Below, one piece after another: positions 27,540 to 35,704 of a stretch of DNA of 64,000 nucleotides (position 1 is the stretch's first letter; every line of letters begins with the position of its first letter). A program made the translations under genes and the position numbers. The notes below the pieces were generated by a model. That model was not told where the DNA came from, made no database searches, and was given only the letters and a program-made list of their open reading frames with translations. Source of the DNA: Bradyrhizobium sp. CB1650 (GTDB lineage Bacteria > Pseudomonadota > Alphaproteobacteria > Rhizobiales > Xanthobacteraceae); NCBI RefSeq assembly GCF_029761915.1, contig NZ_CP121695.1, forward strand, positions 3,563,501-3,627,500, read 5' to 3'.

Positions 27540-27818
27540 TCAGCCGGCTCCCGAAACTTTTCGAGCGGCAGGCGTGCGGGTCTCATTTTCGAGTAACCAC
27601 CCCAAAGCCTTTGCGGGGTTTGACCAGCGCACCTCATCGATCTCTTCGGCGAGCGTCAGCGCATGCGTCGTCAGCACCTCCAAGTCCTGAGGATTGACGC
27701 CGGCTTTTTCCAGTAAGTCTATGCACCGGTTGAACGCTGCCAGCTCTCGCTGAAGTTGCTCGATGCTCGAGTGGTGATGTTTGGTCCCCACGACCTTCCA
27801 AGTTCTCTGTGCGCGCAT
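27540..27818 (-). CDS. small conserved-type hypothetical protein
   Basis: A 92-residue frame with no domain I recognise. It is charged and helical, with a basic N-terminus (MRAQRTWKVVG), HHHSSIEQLQRELAAFNRC, and a central helix rich in Leu and Glu. The start at 27818 is supported by a strong GGGGAG ribosome site seven bases upstream; an ATG at 27842 lacks one. It reads against the cytochrome gene and ends 50 bp from it. Codon use fits a real gene, but function is unknown. Confidence 0.55.
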   Translation of the reverse strand: MRAQRTWKVVGTKHHHSSIEQLQRELAAFNRCIDLLEKAGVNPQDLEVLTTHALTLAEEIDEVRWSNPAKALGWLLENETRTPAARKVSGAG

Positions 27819-28179
27819 TTTTTTCTCCCCATACGCGGTCACGCAGTCGTGAGCGCTGTTTGTGGCGGCAACACGAACATGGGGGGACGGAATCAGGGAT
27901 GTTTGCAGGCGGCGCGAAGGTAAGGCACCGGCGGTATTTGGCTCGCACGACTTCCGGAGGCGAAATCCTCACCGCTTTCTAGCTTGTGCTTGTACTCGGG
28001 CACCGCGCGGTTCTCAGTTCGAGGTCGGTGTCAGAGCGCCGCGTATGAGCTATCCTCAACCGCAGCCGCCGCGGCGTTGCTGAGAGTCGTCGGATGCCGG
28101 CGCATCCGAATCCTGATTGTTTCGCTCGCAGAGTTCCAACGCACGGCGAGGATCTGAATCACGAACAACGAGACAGGCC
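27819..28179. other. intergenic region with no recognised gene
   Basis: About 360 bp between the small minus-strand gene and the PLP enzyme. I see short unrelated open frames and one small hairpin (GGATGC-CGG-GCATCC, near 28092-28107). I looked for a SAM-II type riboswitch, which often precedes sulfur amino acid genes in this class, and did not find its conserved strings. Confidence 0.5.
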
Positions 28180-29463
28180 ATGGTAAAACCGTTTCCGTCG
28201 AAGACCCACATCGGCAACCATATGCTGCATCCCGAAACGCTGATGCTGACCTACGGCTACGATCCGCAACTCTCGGAAGGTGCGATCAAGCCACCGGTCT
28301 TCCTGACCTCGACCTTCGTGTTCAGGACCGCCGAGGATGGAGAGGACTTTTTCGATTTCGTCTCCGGCCGGCGCGAGCCGCCGGAGGGGATGGGCGCCGG
28401 CCTCGTCTATTCGCGCTTCAATCACCCCAACAGCGAAATCGTCGAGGACAGGCTCGCGGTCTACGAGCGCGCCGAGAGCTGCGCGCTGTTCTCGTCCGGC
28501 ATGTCGGCAATTGCGACGACGATCCTCGCCTTCGTCCGGCCGGGCGACGTCATCCTGCACTCCCAGCCGCTTTACGGCGGGACGGAAACCCTGCTGGCCA
28601 ACACGCTTGCGCGTTTCTCGATCAGCGCGGTCGGCTTTGCCGACGGCATTGACGAAACCGCGGTGAGGCAGGCCGCAGAGGCAGCGACGCGCAAGGGCCG
28701 GATTGCGATGATCCTCATCGAGACCCCGGCCAACCCGACCAACGGCCTCGTCGATATCGCCATGATCCGCCGCGTCGCCGACGCGATCGGCCAGTCCCAG
28801 GGACACGTGCCCATCATCGCTTGCGACAATACCTTGCTGGGGCCGGTGTTTCAGCGACCGATCGAGCACGGCGCGGATCTTTCGCTGTACTCCCTGACCA
28901 AATATGTCGGCGGTCATTCCGACCTCATCGCGGGTGCCGCGCTCGGTGCAAAGACGATCATGAAGGACATCAAGGCGCTGCGCGGCGCCATCGGCACCCA
29001 GCTTGATCCGCATTCCTGCTGGATGATCAGCCGGTCGCTCGAGACCTTGAGCATCCGGATGGAGAAAGCCGACAGCAATGCGCATCTCGTGGCGGATTAC
29101 CTGCGCGACCATGCCAAGGTGGCGAAGGTCCACTATCTCGGTCATCACGAGGCCACCTCGGAGTCCGGACGTGTCTTCGCAAGACAGTGTCTCGGGGCTG
29201 GATCGACGTTCTCATTCGACATCGTCGGCGGCCAACCGGCGGCGGTGAAATTCCTGAACGCGCTGCAAATCTTCAAGCTGGCGGTGAGCCTCGGCGGAAC
29301 CGAGTCGCTTGCCAGCCTCCCTGCAACCATGACCCATTCCGGCGTTCCGGCCGACATCCGCCGGAAAATCGGCGTTCTCGATTCCACGATCCGGCTATCG
29401 ATCGGTATCGAAAACCCCACGGATCTGATCGCGGACCTGGCGCAGGCGTTGAGCGCGGCATAA
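28180..29463 (+). CDS. Cys/Met metabolism PLP enzyme (methionine gamma-lyase / cystathionine gamma-synthase family)
   Basis: The 427-residue protein belongs to the PLP-dependent gamma-elimination/replacement family that handles cystathionine, homoserine esters or methionine. Visible marks are [39 protein letters not shown], the Asp of [11 protein letters not shown] and the cofactor Lys241 in [28 protein letters not shown] near the C-terminus is the usual substrate-carboxylate region. ATG 28180 is preceded by GAGACAGG; the frame is open to 28117. Which reaction it runs is not decided by the visible residues, and no sulfur pathway genes flank it. Confidence 0.87.
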   Translation: MVKPFPSKTHIGNHMLHPETLMLTYGYDPQLSEGAIKPPVFLTSTFVFRTAEDGEDFFDFVSGRREPPEGMGAGLVYSRFNHPNSEIVEDRLAVYERAESCALFSSGMSAIATTILAFVRPGDVILHSQPLYGGTETLLANTLARFSISAVGFADGIDETAVRQAAEAATRKGRIAMILIETPANPTNGLVDIAMIRRVADAIGQSQGHVPIIACDNTLLGPVFQRPIEHGADLSLYSLTKYVGGHSDLIAGAALGAKTIMKDIKALRGAIGTQLDPHSCWMISRSLETLSIRMEKADSNAHLVADYLRDHAKVAKVHYLGHHEATSESGRVFARQCLGAGSTFSFDIVGGQPAAVKFLNALQIFKLAVSLGGTESLASLPATMTHSGVPADIRRKIGVLDSTIRLSIGIENPTDLIADLAQALSAA

Positions 29464-29510
29464 GACGCCGTCAGGTGCGAGCCGTTAATGGCGGCAACGC
29501 ACCTTGCTCT

Positions 29511-29592
29511 GTCATTGCGAGCGAAGCGAAGCAATCCAATCCAGGACCTTCCGCGAAGACAGTCTGGATTGCTTCGCTGCGCTCGCAATGAC
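29511..29592. repeat. dispersed inverted repeat (REP-like)
   Basis: GTCATTGCGAGCGAAGCGAAGCAATCC at the left pairs with GGATTGCTTCGCTGCGCTCGCAATGAC at the right around a short variable centre, giving a long imperfect cruciform. This element type is widespread between genes in Bradyrhizobium and relatives. It lies between the PLP enzyme and the CHRD gene terminator. Confidence 0.88.
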
Positions 29593-29654
29593 GACGTTGA
29601 ACCAGGTTCGCGCACGTCTCATGCGGTTGAACAGCCTGTCCCAAACGCCCGCTA

Positions 29655-29685
29655 CAAAAAACCGGGCGCCCCTGCGAGCGCCCGG
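29655..29685 (-). terminator. rho-independent terminator of the CHRD gene
   Basis: On the minus strand the 8-bp perfect stem CCGGGCGC/GCGCCCGG (29662-29685, 8-base loop) is followed by TTTTTT. It lies 30 bp beyond the CHRD stop codon. Confidence 0.9.
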
Positions 29686-29714
29686 CCTTGTGTCCTCGAC
29701 GCGCGTGGCAGCGC

Positions 29715-30131
29715 TTATTTCGTCACCTGTCCGCGGATCTCGCCGCCCGGATTGGCGGCGGTGTGAATGTTGACGTAGTACTTGCCGGCGAGCAGATCAG
29801 CGGCCTGCGCGTCGGTGAGCGTCGCGCTTCCTTCGACCGGGCTCGACGTTGCGTTCGGAATCGCGACCGCGACGCCGGCGTTCTTGCCGGTCTCGGCGGG
29901 GCCATGGAAATGGGCGGCGGTAGCGGGGCCGGAGAGGCCGGAATAGGTGACCTTCCAGGACAGCTTCTTGCTGGCGGCGTCGTAGTCCAGATCGGCGGTG
30001 CCGGTGCCGCTGCTGGTCGTGGCCGGCACCTCGGACTTGCCGCTCAGCGTTGCTTTCAGCTTTTCGGCGCTGGCCGGGCTCGCGAAAGCAACGGCGCCCA
30101 GCGCTAACACGGCGATGACGGTCTTGTTCAT
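29715..30131 (-). CDS. secreted CHRD domain protein
   Basis: A 138-residue precursor with a signal peptide (MNKTVIAVLALGAVAFASPASA) and one CHRD domain covering almost the whole mature chain. Family traits are SGKSEVPATTSSGTG, AAHFHGPAETGKNAG and the C-terminal YYVNIHTAANPGGEIRGQV. CHRD is named from chordin; bacterial members are small exported beta-rich proteins of unknown role. ATG 30131 has GGGAGA upstream; a longer start at 30173 would precede the signal peptide and is rejected. It has its own terminator, so it is probably monocistronic. Confidence 0.9.
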   Translation of the reverse strand: MNKTVIAVLALGAVAFASPASAEKLKATLSGKSEVPATTSSGTGTADLDYDAASKKLSWKVTYSGLSGPATAAHFHGPAETGKNAGVAVAIPNATSSPVEGSATLTDAQAADLLAGKYYVNIHTAANPGGEIRGQVTK

Positions 30132-30275
30132 GACATTCTCCCTGGTGACCACGTTGGCCTGCGAAACTTCCAACAGCCTGCGTTTCAGTTTATTCCCGTT
30201 TCCGGCGGCAGCGGGCTAAATTCTTCGTGGCTGGAGTTGCAGCGACATCGGTCATAGCTTCGCCACAACGAGTGG

Positions 30276-31214
30276 ATGGACCGCATGTTGCAACGAACAA
30301 TTTCCGTGGCGCTGCTCGCAGTGATTGCCGCAGCAGGCGTCTACTGGTGGCTCAGCGCGCCGGCCGTCGGCCTTGCCACCACCGGAGCTGCCCACACGCC
30401 GAATCTTGCGAATGGCGAGGAGATGTTCAACGCCGGCGGCTGTGCTTCATGTCATGCCGTGCCCGACCAGCCCGACCGCACCCGGCTCGGCGGCGGCGTC
30501 GCGATCAAGTCGCCGTTCGGGACGTTCTACGCGCCCAACATCTCGCCCGACCCGAACGATGGCATCGGACGATGGAGCGAAGCCGCATTCGTCAACGCGG
30601 TAACGAAAGGGGTCTCGCCGGCCGGGCAGCACTATTTCCCGGCCTTTCCGTACACCTCCTATCAACATGCGAGGCGCGAGGACGTGCTCGATCTCTTTGC
30701 CTATCTGAATACGCTTCCCAGGGTTGCGGGCAAGGTTCGCGATCACGACGTGCGCTTTCCCTTCGACATCCGGCGCAATGTCGGCATCTGGAAGCTCCTG
30801 TTCATGGACGGCAAGCCATTCGCTCCTGACAGTGGGCGATCGGAGCAATGGAATCGCGGCGCCTATCTCGCGAACAGCTTTGGGCATTGCGCGGAATGCC
30901 ACAGCCCGCGCAATGTTCTCGGCGGGATCATCGGCGCTGAGCGCTTCGCGGGCGGCCCAAATCCGGAAGGCGAGGGCTGGATCCCCAACATCACCCAGAA
31001 GCATCTTGGTGACTGGAGCGCGAAGGATTTCGCCTACTTCCTGAAGACCGGCGAACTGCCCGACGGCGACAGCGCCGGCGGCGCGATGAAGCGGGTGATC
31101 AAGAACACATCGCTATTGTCGGAGCAGGACCTCGCGGCGATGGCCGAGTACGTCAAGTCGTTACCGCCGGTCGACGGGCCGACGCCGCCGAAACGGAAAG
31201 AGGGCGGCTCGTAG
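30276..31214 (+). CDS. membrane-anchored diheme cytochrome c
   Basis: The 312-residue protein has an N-terminal membrane anchor (residues about 8-27) and two class I heme motifs, CASCH (residues 56-60) and CAECH (near residue 206). The spacing of the two cytochrome c folds and phrases such as PFGTFYAPNISPD and RGAYLANSFGHCAECHSPRN resemble the cytochrome subunits of alcohol and gluconate dehydrogenases. It would pass electrons from a periplasmic dehydrogenase to the respiratory chain. No dehydrogenase gene adjoins it. ATG 30285, three codons later, is an alternative start. Confidence 0.88.
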   Translation: MDRMLQRTISVALLAVIAAAGVYWWLSAPAVGLATTGAAHTPNLANGEEMFNAGGCASCHAVPDQPDRTRLGGGVAIKSPFGTFYAPNISPDPNDGIGRWSEAAFVNAVTKGVSPAGQHYFPAFPYTSYQHARREDVLDLFAYLNTLPRVAGKVRDHDVRFPFDIRRNVGIWKLLFMDGKPFAPDSGRSEQWNRGAYLANSFGHCAECHSPRNVLGGIIGAERFAGGPNPEGEGWIPNITQKHLGDWSAKDFAYFLKTGELPDGDSAGGAMKRVIKNTSLLSEQDLAAMAEYVKSLPPVDGPTPPKRKEGGS

Positions 31215-31215
31215 C

Positions 31216-31461
31216 CTAGCTGCTCCCGAACGCCTTGAAGGTGATGATGGTGTGGGTGTCCTGGATGCCCGGCAGGATCTGCACCTTCTCGTTGATGAAG
31301 TGGCCGATGTCGGTGTCCTTGTCGACGTAGAACTTCACCAGGAGGTCGTAGTCGCCGGCCGTGGAGTAGATCTCGGAGGCGATCTCGGCTTCGGCGAGCG
31401 CGTTGGCGACCGTGTAGGACTGGCCGAGCTTGCATTTGATCTGGACGAAAAAAGGAACCAT
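31216..31461 (-). CDS. stand-alone RAM (Lrp/AsnC ligand-binding) domain protein
   Basis: An 81-residue protein that is only the C-terminal RAM domain of Lrp/AsnC regulators. It shows the alternating pattern VQIKCKLGQSY, STAGDYDLLVKFYV, GIQDTHTIITFKAF and no DNA-binding helix-turn-helix. Such single-domain proteins form ring oligomers and may bind amino acids or modulate full-length Lrp partners. ATG 31461 has GGAG upstream; an in-frame ATG at 31482 is less supported. It ends two bases from the convergent cytochrome stop. Confidence 0.88.
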   Translation of the reverse strand: MVPFFVQIKCKLGQSYTVANALAEAEIASEIYSTAGDYDLLVKFYVDKDTDIGHFINEKVQILPGIQDTHTIITFKAFGSS

Positions 31462-31500
31462 CGCGGTTGCTCCGAAGGGCATGATCTGGCGGCTAATAGA

Positions 31501-31570
31501 GCATGATCCGGAAAAGTGTGCAGCGGTTTTCCGAAAAGATCATGCTCAAACCAGACCCTAAAGCGCGATC
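31501..31570. repeat. dispersed palindromic repeat, copy B
   Basis: Reverse-complement copy of the element at 2549-2617, with 43 identical core bases (31503-31545) and complete GCATGATC/GATCATGC arms. It is extended by CTAAAGCGCGATC and a further hairpin (AAAGCGCGA...TCGCGCTTT) up to about 31594. It lies between the RAM gene and thiD, about 100 bp before the thiD start. Confidence 0.9.
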
Positions 31571-31688
31571 TTCGCGCTTGATCTTCGCGCTTTAGGCCAA
31601 AACCGGCCCGATTTAGCAAGCGAACTTGCTGCTTCGGGGTATGCGCGGTAGGACGGATCATGGTCCCCGAAATGCGGAAAATCGCACC

Positions 31689-32489
31689 ATGACGACGCCC
31701 GTGGCGCTCACCATCGCCGGCTCCGATTCGAGCGGCGGCGCCGGCATTCAGGCGGACCTGAAGACCTTTGCCGCGCTCGGGGTCTATGGCGCGTCCGCCA
31801 TCACGGCGTTGACGGCACAGAACACCAAGGGGGTCACCGGCATCCATGCGGTGCCCGCCGAGTTCGTCACCGCGCAGATCGATGCCGTGTTCTCCGATCT
31901 CGACGTCGGCGCGGTGAAGATCGGCATGGTGGCGCAGGCCCTGAGCATCGATGCGATTGCGGCCGCGCTTTCGCGTTGGGTGCCCCGCCACGTGGTGCTC
32001 GATCCCGTGATGGTCGCAACCTCCGGCGACCGCCTGCTCGCCGCGGAGGCCGTCGAAGCCCTGCGCACCAAGCTGATCCCGCTCGCCTCGCTGCTCACCC
32101 CCAACCTGCCGGAGGCCGCAGCTCTCCTGGACGAGCCGGTCGCTTCAAGCGAGGCCGACATCGAGGCCCAGGGGCGCCGTCTGATGGCGCTCGGCTGCAG
32201 TGCGGTGCTGATCAAGGGCGGGCACGGCGAGGGCGCCGAGAGCATCGACTATCTCGTCGATTCGGAAAACACGATCGCGCTCGCCGCGCCCCGCATTGCT
32301 ACTGGCAATACCCATGGCACCGGTTGCTCGTTGTCCTCCGCCGTCGCGGCGGGTCTTGCCAAAGGCGAGGACCTCGCGCAGGCCGTGCGCAATGCCAAGA
32401 CCTGGATCAGCGCGGCGATTGCAGCGGCCGACCGCTTCACCGTCGGCCACGGCCACGGCCCGATCCACCATTTCCACAGGTTCTACTGA
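31689..32489 (+). CDS. thiD: hydroxymethylpyrimidine/phosphomethylpyrimidine kinase
   Basis: ThiD phosphorylates HMP and HMP-P, giving the pyrimidine half of thiamine. The 266-residue ribokinase-like protein opens with ALTIAGSDSSGGAGIQADLKTF, has GAVKIGMV, VVLDPVMVATSGD, and the ATP/anion-hole loop NTHGTGCSLSSA. ATG 31689 is chosen because family members begin just before the GSDS motif. No other thiamine gene and no recognisable TPP riboswitch lie upstream; that region is taken up by the palindromic repeat. Confidence 0.95.
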   Translation: MTTPVALTIAGSDSSGGAGIQADLKTFAALGVYGASAITALTAQNTKGVTGIHAVPAEFVTAQIDAVFSDLDVGAVKIGMVAQALSIDAIAAALSRWVPRHVVLDPVMVATSGDRLLAAEAVEALRTKLIPLASLLTPNLPEAAALLDEPVASSEADIEAQGRRLMALGCSAVLIKGGHGEGAESIDYLVDSENTIALAAPRIATGNTHGTGCSLSSAVAAGLAKGEDLAQAVRNAKTWISAAIAAADRFTVGHGHGPIHHFHRFY

Positions 32490-32719
32490 TCCGGCCGCAA
32501 TTGCGGCCGGCCCCGGCGCGGCCGCCGCCGCCGGCGCTGACCAATAAACCCATGGGTTCCCGGGGTTTTGCGGGGGCCTCTGCGGCGCCATGTCGCCTGA
32601 TTGTCGCATGCAGCTGATATCCGCGGGGAGGGCGAGGCGAAGTTTGATTCGTATCTGAGGGTGCCTCACAGGTTCAATCGGTCATCCCCCTGTCACGGGA
32701 CATTGTTACAGGCTGGCGC

Positions 32720-33532
32720 ATGGGAAGTTACGATGTGAGTGACGAGAGCCCGGAGCGGCGCTTTCGCACGTTGTTCATCTCCGACGTCCATCTCGGAGCC
32801 CGCGGCTCGCAAGCCGACCTTCTGCTGGACTTCCTGCGCTACCACGATGCCGATACGATCTACCTCGTCGGCGACATCGTCGACGGCTGGGCGCTGAAAT
32901 CGAGCTGGCACTGGCCGCAATCGCATAACGACCTCGTCCAGAAGCTGCTGCGCAAGGCGCGCAAGGGCGCCAAGGTCATCTACATCCCGGGCAATCACGA
33001 CGAGTTCCTGCGGAAGTATTACGGCACGCATTTCGGCGGCATCGATGTCGTCGAAAACACCGTCCACACCGGCGCCGACGGCAAGCGCTATCTCGTCATC
33101 CACGGCGACATCTTCGATCTCGTGGTGCAGAACGCGCGCTGGCTCGCCCATCTCGGCGACATGGCCTACGACTTCGCGATCCAGATGAATCGCTTCGTCA
33201 ACTTCTTCCGCCGCATGCTCGGCGTGCCCTACTGGTCGCTGTCGCAATGGGCGAAGCAAAAGGTCAAGAAGGCCGTCAATTACATCGGCGCGTTCGAGCA
33301 GGCGCTCGCGGCCGAAGCGCGGCGGCACGACGCCGACGGCGTGATCTGCGGCCACATCCACTATGCCGTGATCCGCGACGAGGCCGGCATCCGCTACATG
33401 AACTGCGGTGACTGGGTGGAGAGCTGCACCGCGATTGCGGAGCATGACGACGGCCATTTCGAGATCATCACCTGGGCCGATCAGTTGCAAAAGGCGGCAC
33501 CTGTCGCACAGGTCGCAGCAAGGGCCGCGTAA
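32720..33532 (+). CDS. LpxH-like metallophosphoesterase
   Basis: A 270-residue calcineurin-type phosphoesterase with all metal motifs: FISDVHLG, VGDIVDGW, IPGNHD, VIHGDIFD and GHIHYA. The family is annotated as UDP-2,3-diacylglucosamine diphosphatase-like. Most alphaproteobacteria use LpxI for that lipid A step, so this protein may act on another lipid or nucleotide-sugar pyrophosphate. Its stop codon overlaps the ATG of the next glycosyltransferase (TAATG), a sign that the pair act together, perhaps in glycolipid synthesis. Confidence 0.87.
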   Translation: MGSYDVSDESPERRFRTLFISDVHLGARGSQADLLLDFLRYHDADTIYLVGDIVDGWALKSSWHWPQSHNDLVQKLLRKARKGAKVIYIPGNHDEFLRKYYGTHFGGIDVVENTVHTGADGKRYLVIHGDIFDLVVQNARWLAHLGDMAYDFAIQMNRFVNFFRRMLGVPYWSLSQWAKQKVKKAVNYIGAFEQALAAEARRHDADGVICGHIHYAVIRDEAGIRYMNCGDWVESCTAIAEHDDGHFEIITWADQLQKAAPVAQVAARAA

Positions 33533-34574
33533 TGCGCATCCTGGTCGCGACCGACGCCTGGCACCCGCAAGTCAACGGTGTCGTTCGGACGCTGACCAAG
33601 CTGGCCGACGCGGCCAAGGCGCTCGGCGTCGAGTTTGCGTTCCTCACGCCCCAATCGTTCCGCACCTTTGCGATGCCGAGCTACCGCGGCGTGCGGCTCG
33701 CCATGCCGCGCCCGGCCAGAATCGCGAAGCTGATCGAGGAGGCACGGCCCGACAGCATCCATATCGCGACGGAGGGGCCGATCGGCCTGATGGTCCGCCG
33801 CTATTGCCGCCAGCGCAGGCTGCCGTTCACGACCAGCTTCCACACCCGTTTTCCCGAATATGTCCGCGCCAGGGTGCCGGTTCCGGGCTCCCTGATCTGG
33901 CGGGCGCTGCGCCGTTTCCATGGCGCGAGCCGGGCCGTGATGGCGGCGACGCCGGCGCTGGCCCGCGAGCTCGGCGAGCGAGGCTTTGACAATGTCGTTC
34001 TATGGCCGCGTGGCGTCGACACGGCCTGTTCCACCCGCGCGCCATCGATCTCTGCCTGCCGGCGCCGGTATTCCTCTCGGTCGGCCGTGTGGCGGTGGAG
34101 AAGAATCTCGAGGCCTTCCTCGAGCTCGATCTGCCCGGCACCAAGGTGATCGTCGGCGACGGCCCGGCGCGGGCGGCGCTCGAAGAGGCCTATCCGGAGG
34201 CGATTTTTCTGGGCGAGAAGCACGGCGAGGCGCTGGCGGAAATCTATGCCGCGGCCGACGTCTTCGTGTTTCCGAGCAAGACCGACACGTTCGGCCTGGT
34301 TCTCCTGGAGGCGCTGGCGAGCGGCCTTCCGGTTGCGGCCTTCCCGGTGAAGGGGCCCCGCGACGTGATCGGCGATGCGCCGGTCGGCGCGCTGGATCAC
34401 GACCTGCGCAGCGCGTCGCTGGCGGCGCTCGACATTTCCCGGCAGGCCTGCGTCGAATTCGCCACCAATTACACCTGGGAGGCCTCGGCCCGCGCCTTCG
34501 TGGACAACATCCGGGCGGTCGGCGCGGTGCTGCCGGGCAGGGGCGGGGCGGAGCCGGCGCGCTTCGTCGCCTGA
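33532..34574 (+). pseudogene. family 4 glycosyltransferase interrupted by a one-base deletion
   Basis: The first frame (33532-34149) encodes an intact GT-B N-terminal domain: DAWHPQVNGVVRTL, ATEGPIGLMVRRYCR, FTTSFHTRFPEYV and WPRGVDT. After Thr the expected Asp-Leu-Phe codons read ACGGCCTG instead of ACGGACCTG, so one A is missing near 34024. The second frame (from about 34023 to 34574) supplies the donor domain: FLSVGRVAVEKNLEAFL, IVGDGPARAALE, and the E-x7-E-type segment KTDTFGLVLLEALASG. Joined, they form one protein of about 347 residues resembling GDP-mannose-dependent alpha-mannosyltransferases. Codon bias stays normal across both parts, so the break is recent or a sequencing error. Confidence 0.88.
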
Positions 34575-34638
34575 CCGCCGAAACTACTCACGCCGGGGTG
34601 TCTTGCCCGCGCCTCGCCAGCCGCGATACAAATCCCCC

Positions 34639-35622
34639 ATGACGGAACAGCCTCTCCCGGTCGGCCCTGCCGACATCGATGCCGCAGCGCGCGTGATCGC
34701 GCCCTTCGCCATCCGTACCCCGCTGCTGTCCTTTCCCGTGCTCAATGAGCGCGTCGGCGCAAAGGTCTTCCTGAAGCCGGAGATGCTCCAGCGTACCGGC
34801 TCCTTCAAGTTCCGCGGCGCCTTCAACAAGGTGTTTTCGATCCCGCAGGATAAGCGCTCCGGCGGCGTCGTCGCCTTCTCGTCCGGGAACCACGCCCAGG
34901 GCGTGGCGGCCGCCGCAAAGATCCTCGACATGCAGGCGACCATCGTGATGCCGTCGGACGCGCCGCTGTCCAAGCGCGAGCGCACCAAATCCTACGGCGC
35001 CGAGGTGGTGCTGTACGATCGCGACCGCGACGATCGCGAGGCGATCTCGCGCGGCATCGCCGAGAAGCGCGGTGCGACGCTGGTCAAGCCCTATGACGAT
35101 CCCTTCGTGATCGCAGGACAGGGCACCGCCGGCCGTGAGATTGCCGAGGACATGGCGAGCCTCGGCATCGCGCCCGACATCGTCGTCGCGCCGGCTTCCG
35201 GCGGCGGCTTGATCGCGGGCGTCGCGACCGCGGTGAAGGCACGCTACCCGCAGGCCCAGGTCGTCGTGGCCGAGCCCGAGGCGTTCGACGATCACACCCG
35301 ATCGCTCGCCGTCGGCCATCGCGAGCCGCATCCGCCCGCGGGCCGCACCATCTGTGACGCGCTGATGGCCTTGATGCCGGGCGAGATGACCTTTGCGATC
35401 AACAGCAAGCTGCTGGCGCGCGGCGTCACCGCGTCGGATGCCGAAGTCGGCGCGGCCGTGGCGTTCGCCTATCGCGAGCTGAAGCTCGTGGTCGAGCCGG
35501 GGGGCGCCGTCGGCCTCGCTGCGCTGCTCGCCGGGCGTCTCGATATCGCCGGCAAGAACGTCGTCATCGTGCTCTCGGGTGGCAATGTCGATGCCGACCT
35601 GTTCGCCGAGCTCGTCGCCTGA
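34639..35622 (+). CDS. threonine/serine dehydratase (PLP)
   Basis: The 327-residue fold type II PLP enzyme has the cofactor Lys57 in RTGSFKFRGAF, the substrate loop SSGNHAQGVA, and the phosphate-binding PASGGGLIAG. It would deaminate L-threonine or L-serine to the keto acid. It lacks the C-terminal ACT-like regulatory domains of biosynthetic IlvA, so feedback control by isoleucine is not expected; catabolic or serine-racemase-type roles are possible. ATG 34639 follows the glycosyltransferase by 64 bp. The reading frame upstream to 34375 overlaps that gene and is not used. Confidence 0.9.
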   Translation: MTEQPLPVGPADIDAAARVIAPFAIRTPLLSFPVLNERVGAKVFLKPEMLQRTGSFKFRGAFNKVFSIPQDKRSGGVVAFSSGNHAQGVAAAAKILDMQATIVMPSDAPLSKRERTKSYGAEVVLYDRDRDDREAISRGIAEKRGATLVKPYDDPFVIAGQGTAGREIAEDMASLGIAPDIVVAPASGGGLIAGVATAVKARYPQAQVVVAEPEAFDDHTRSLAVGHREPHPPAGRTICDALMALMPGEMTFAINSKLLARGVTASDAEVGAAVAFAYRELKLVVEPGGAVGLAALLAGRLDIAGKNVVIVLSGGNVDADLFAELVA

Positions 35623-35704
35623 TCTTTCGACATGAAGAGGGCAGGGCGTTGTCGCTCGATCCCTTGTCGCGTGCCGGATGCTTCCTGATCCGCCAGGGCG
35701 TGAA

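Noticed and set aside
27843..28179. Possible SAM riboswitch before the sulfur amino acid PLP gene
   Set aside because: No SAM-II or SAM-I conserved core was found by eye.
31570..31688. Possible TPP riboswitch before thiD
   Set aside because: The space is taken by a dispersed palindromic repeat and lacks the CUGAGA-type core.
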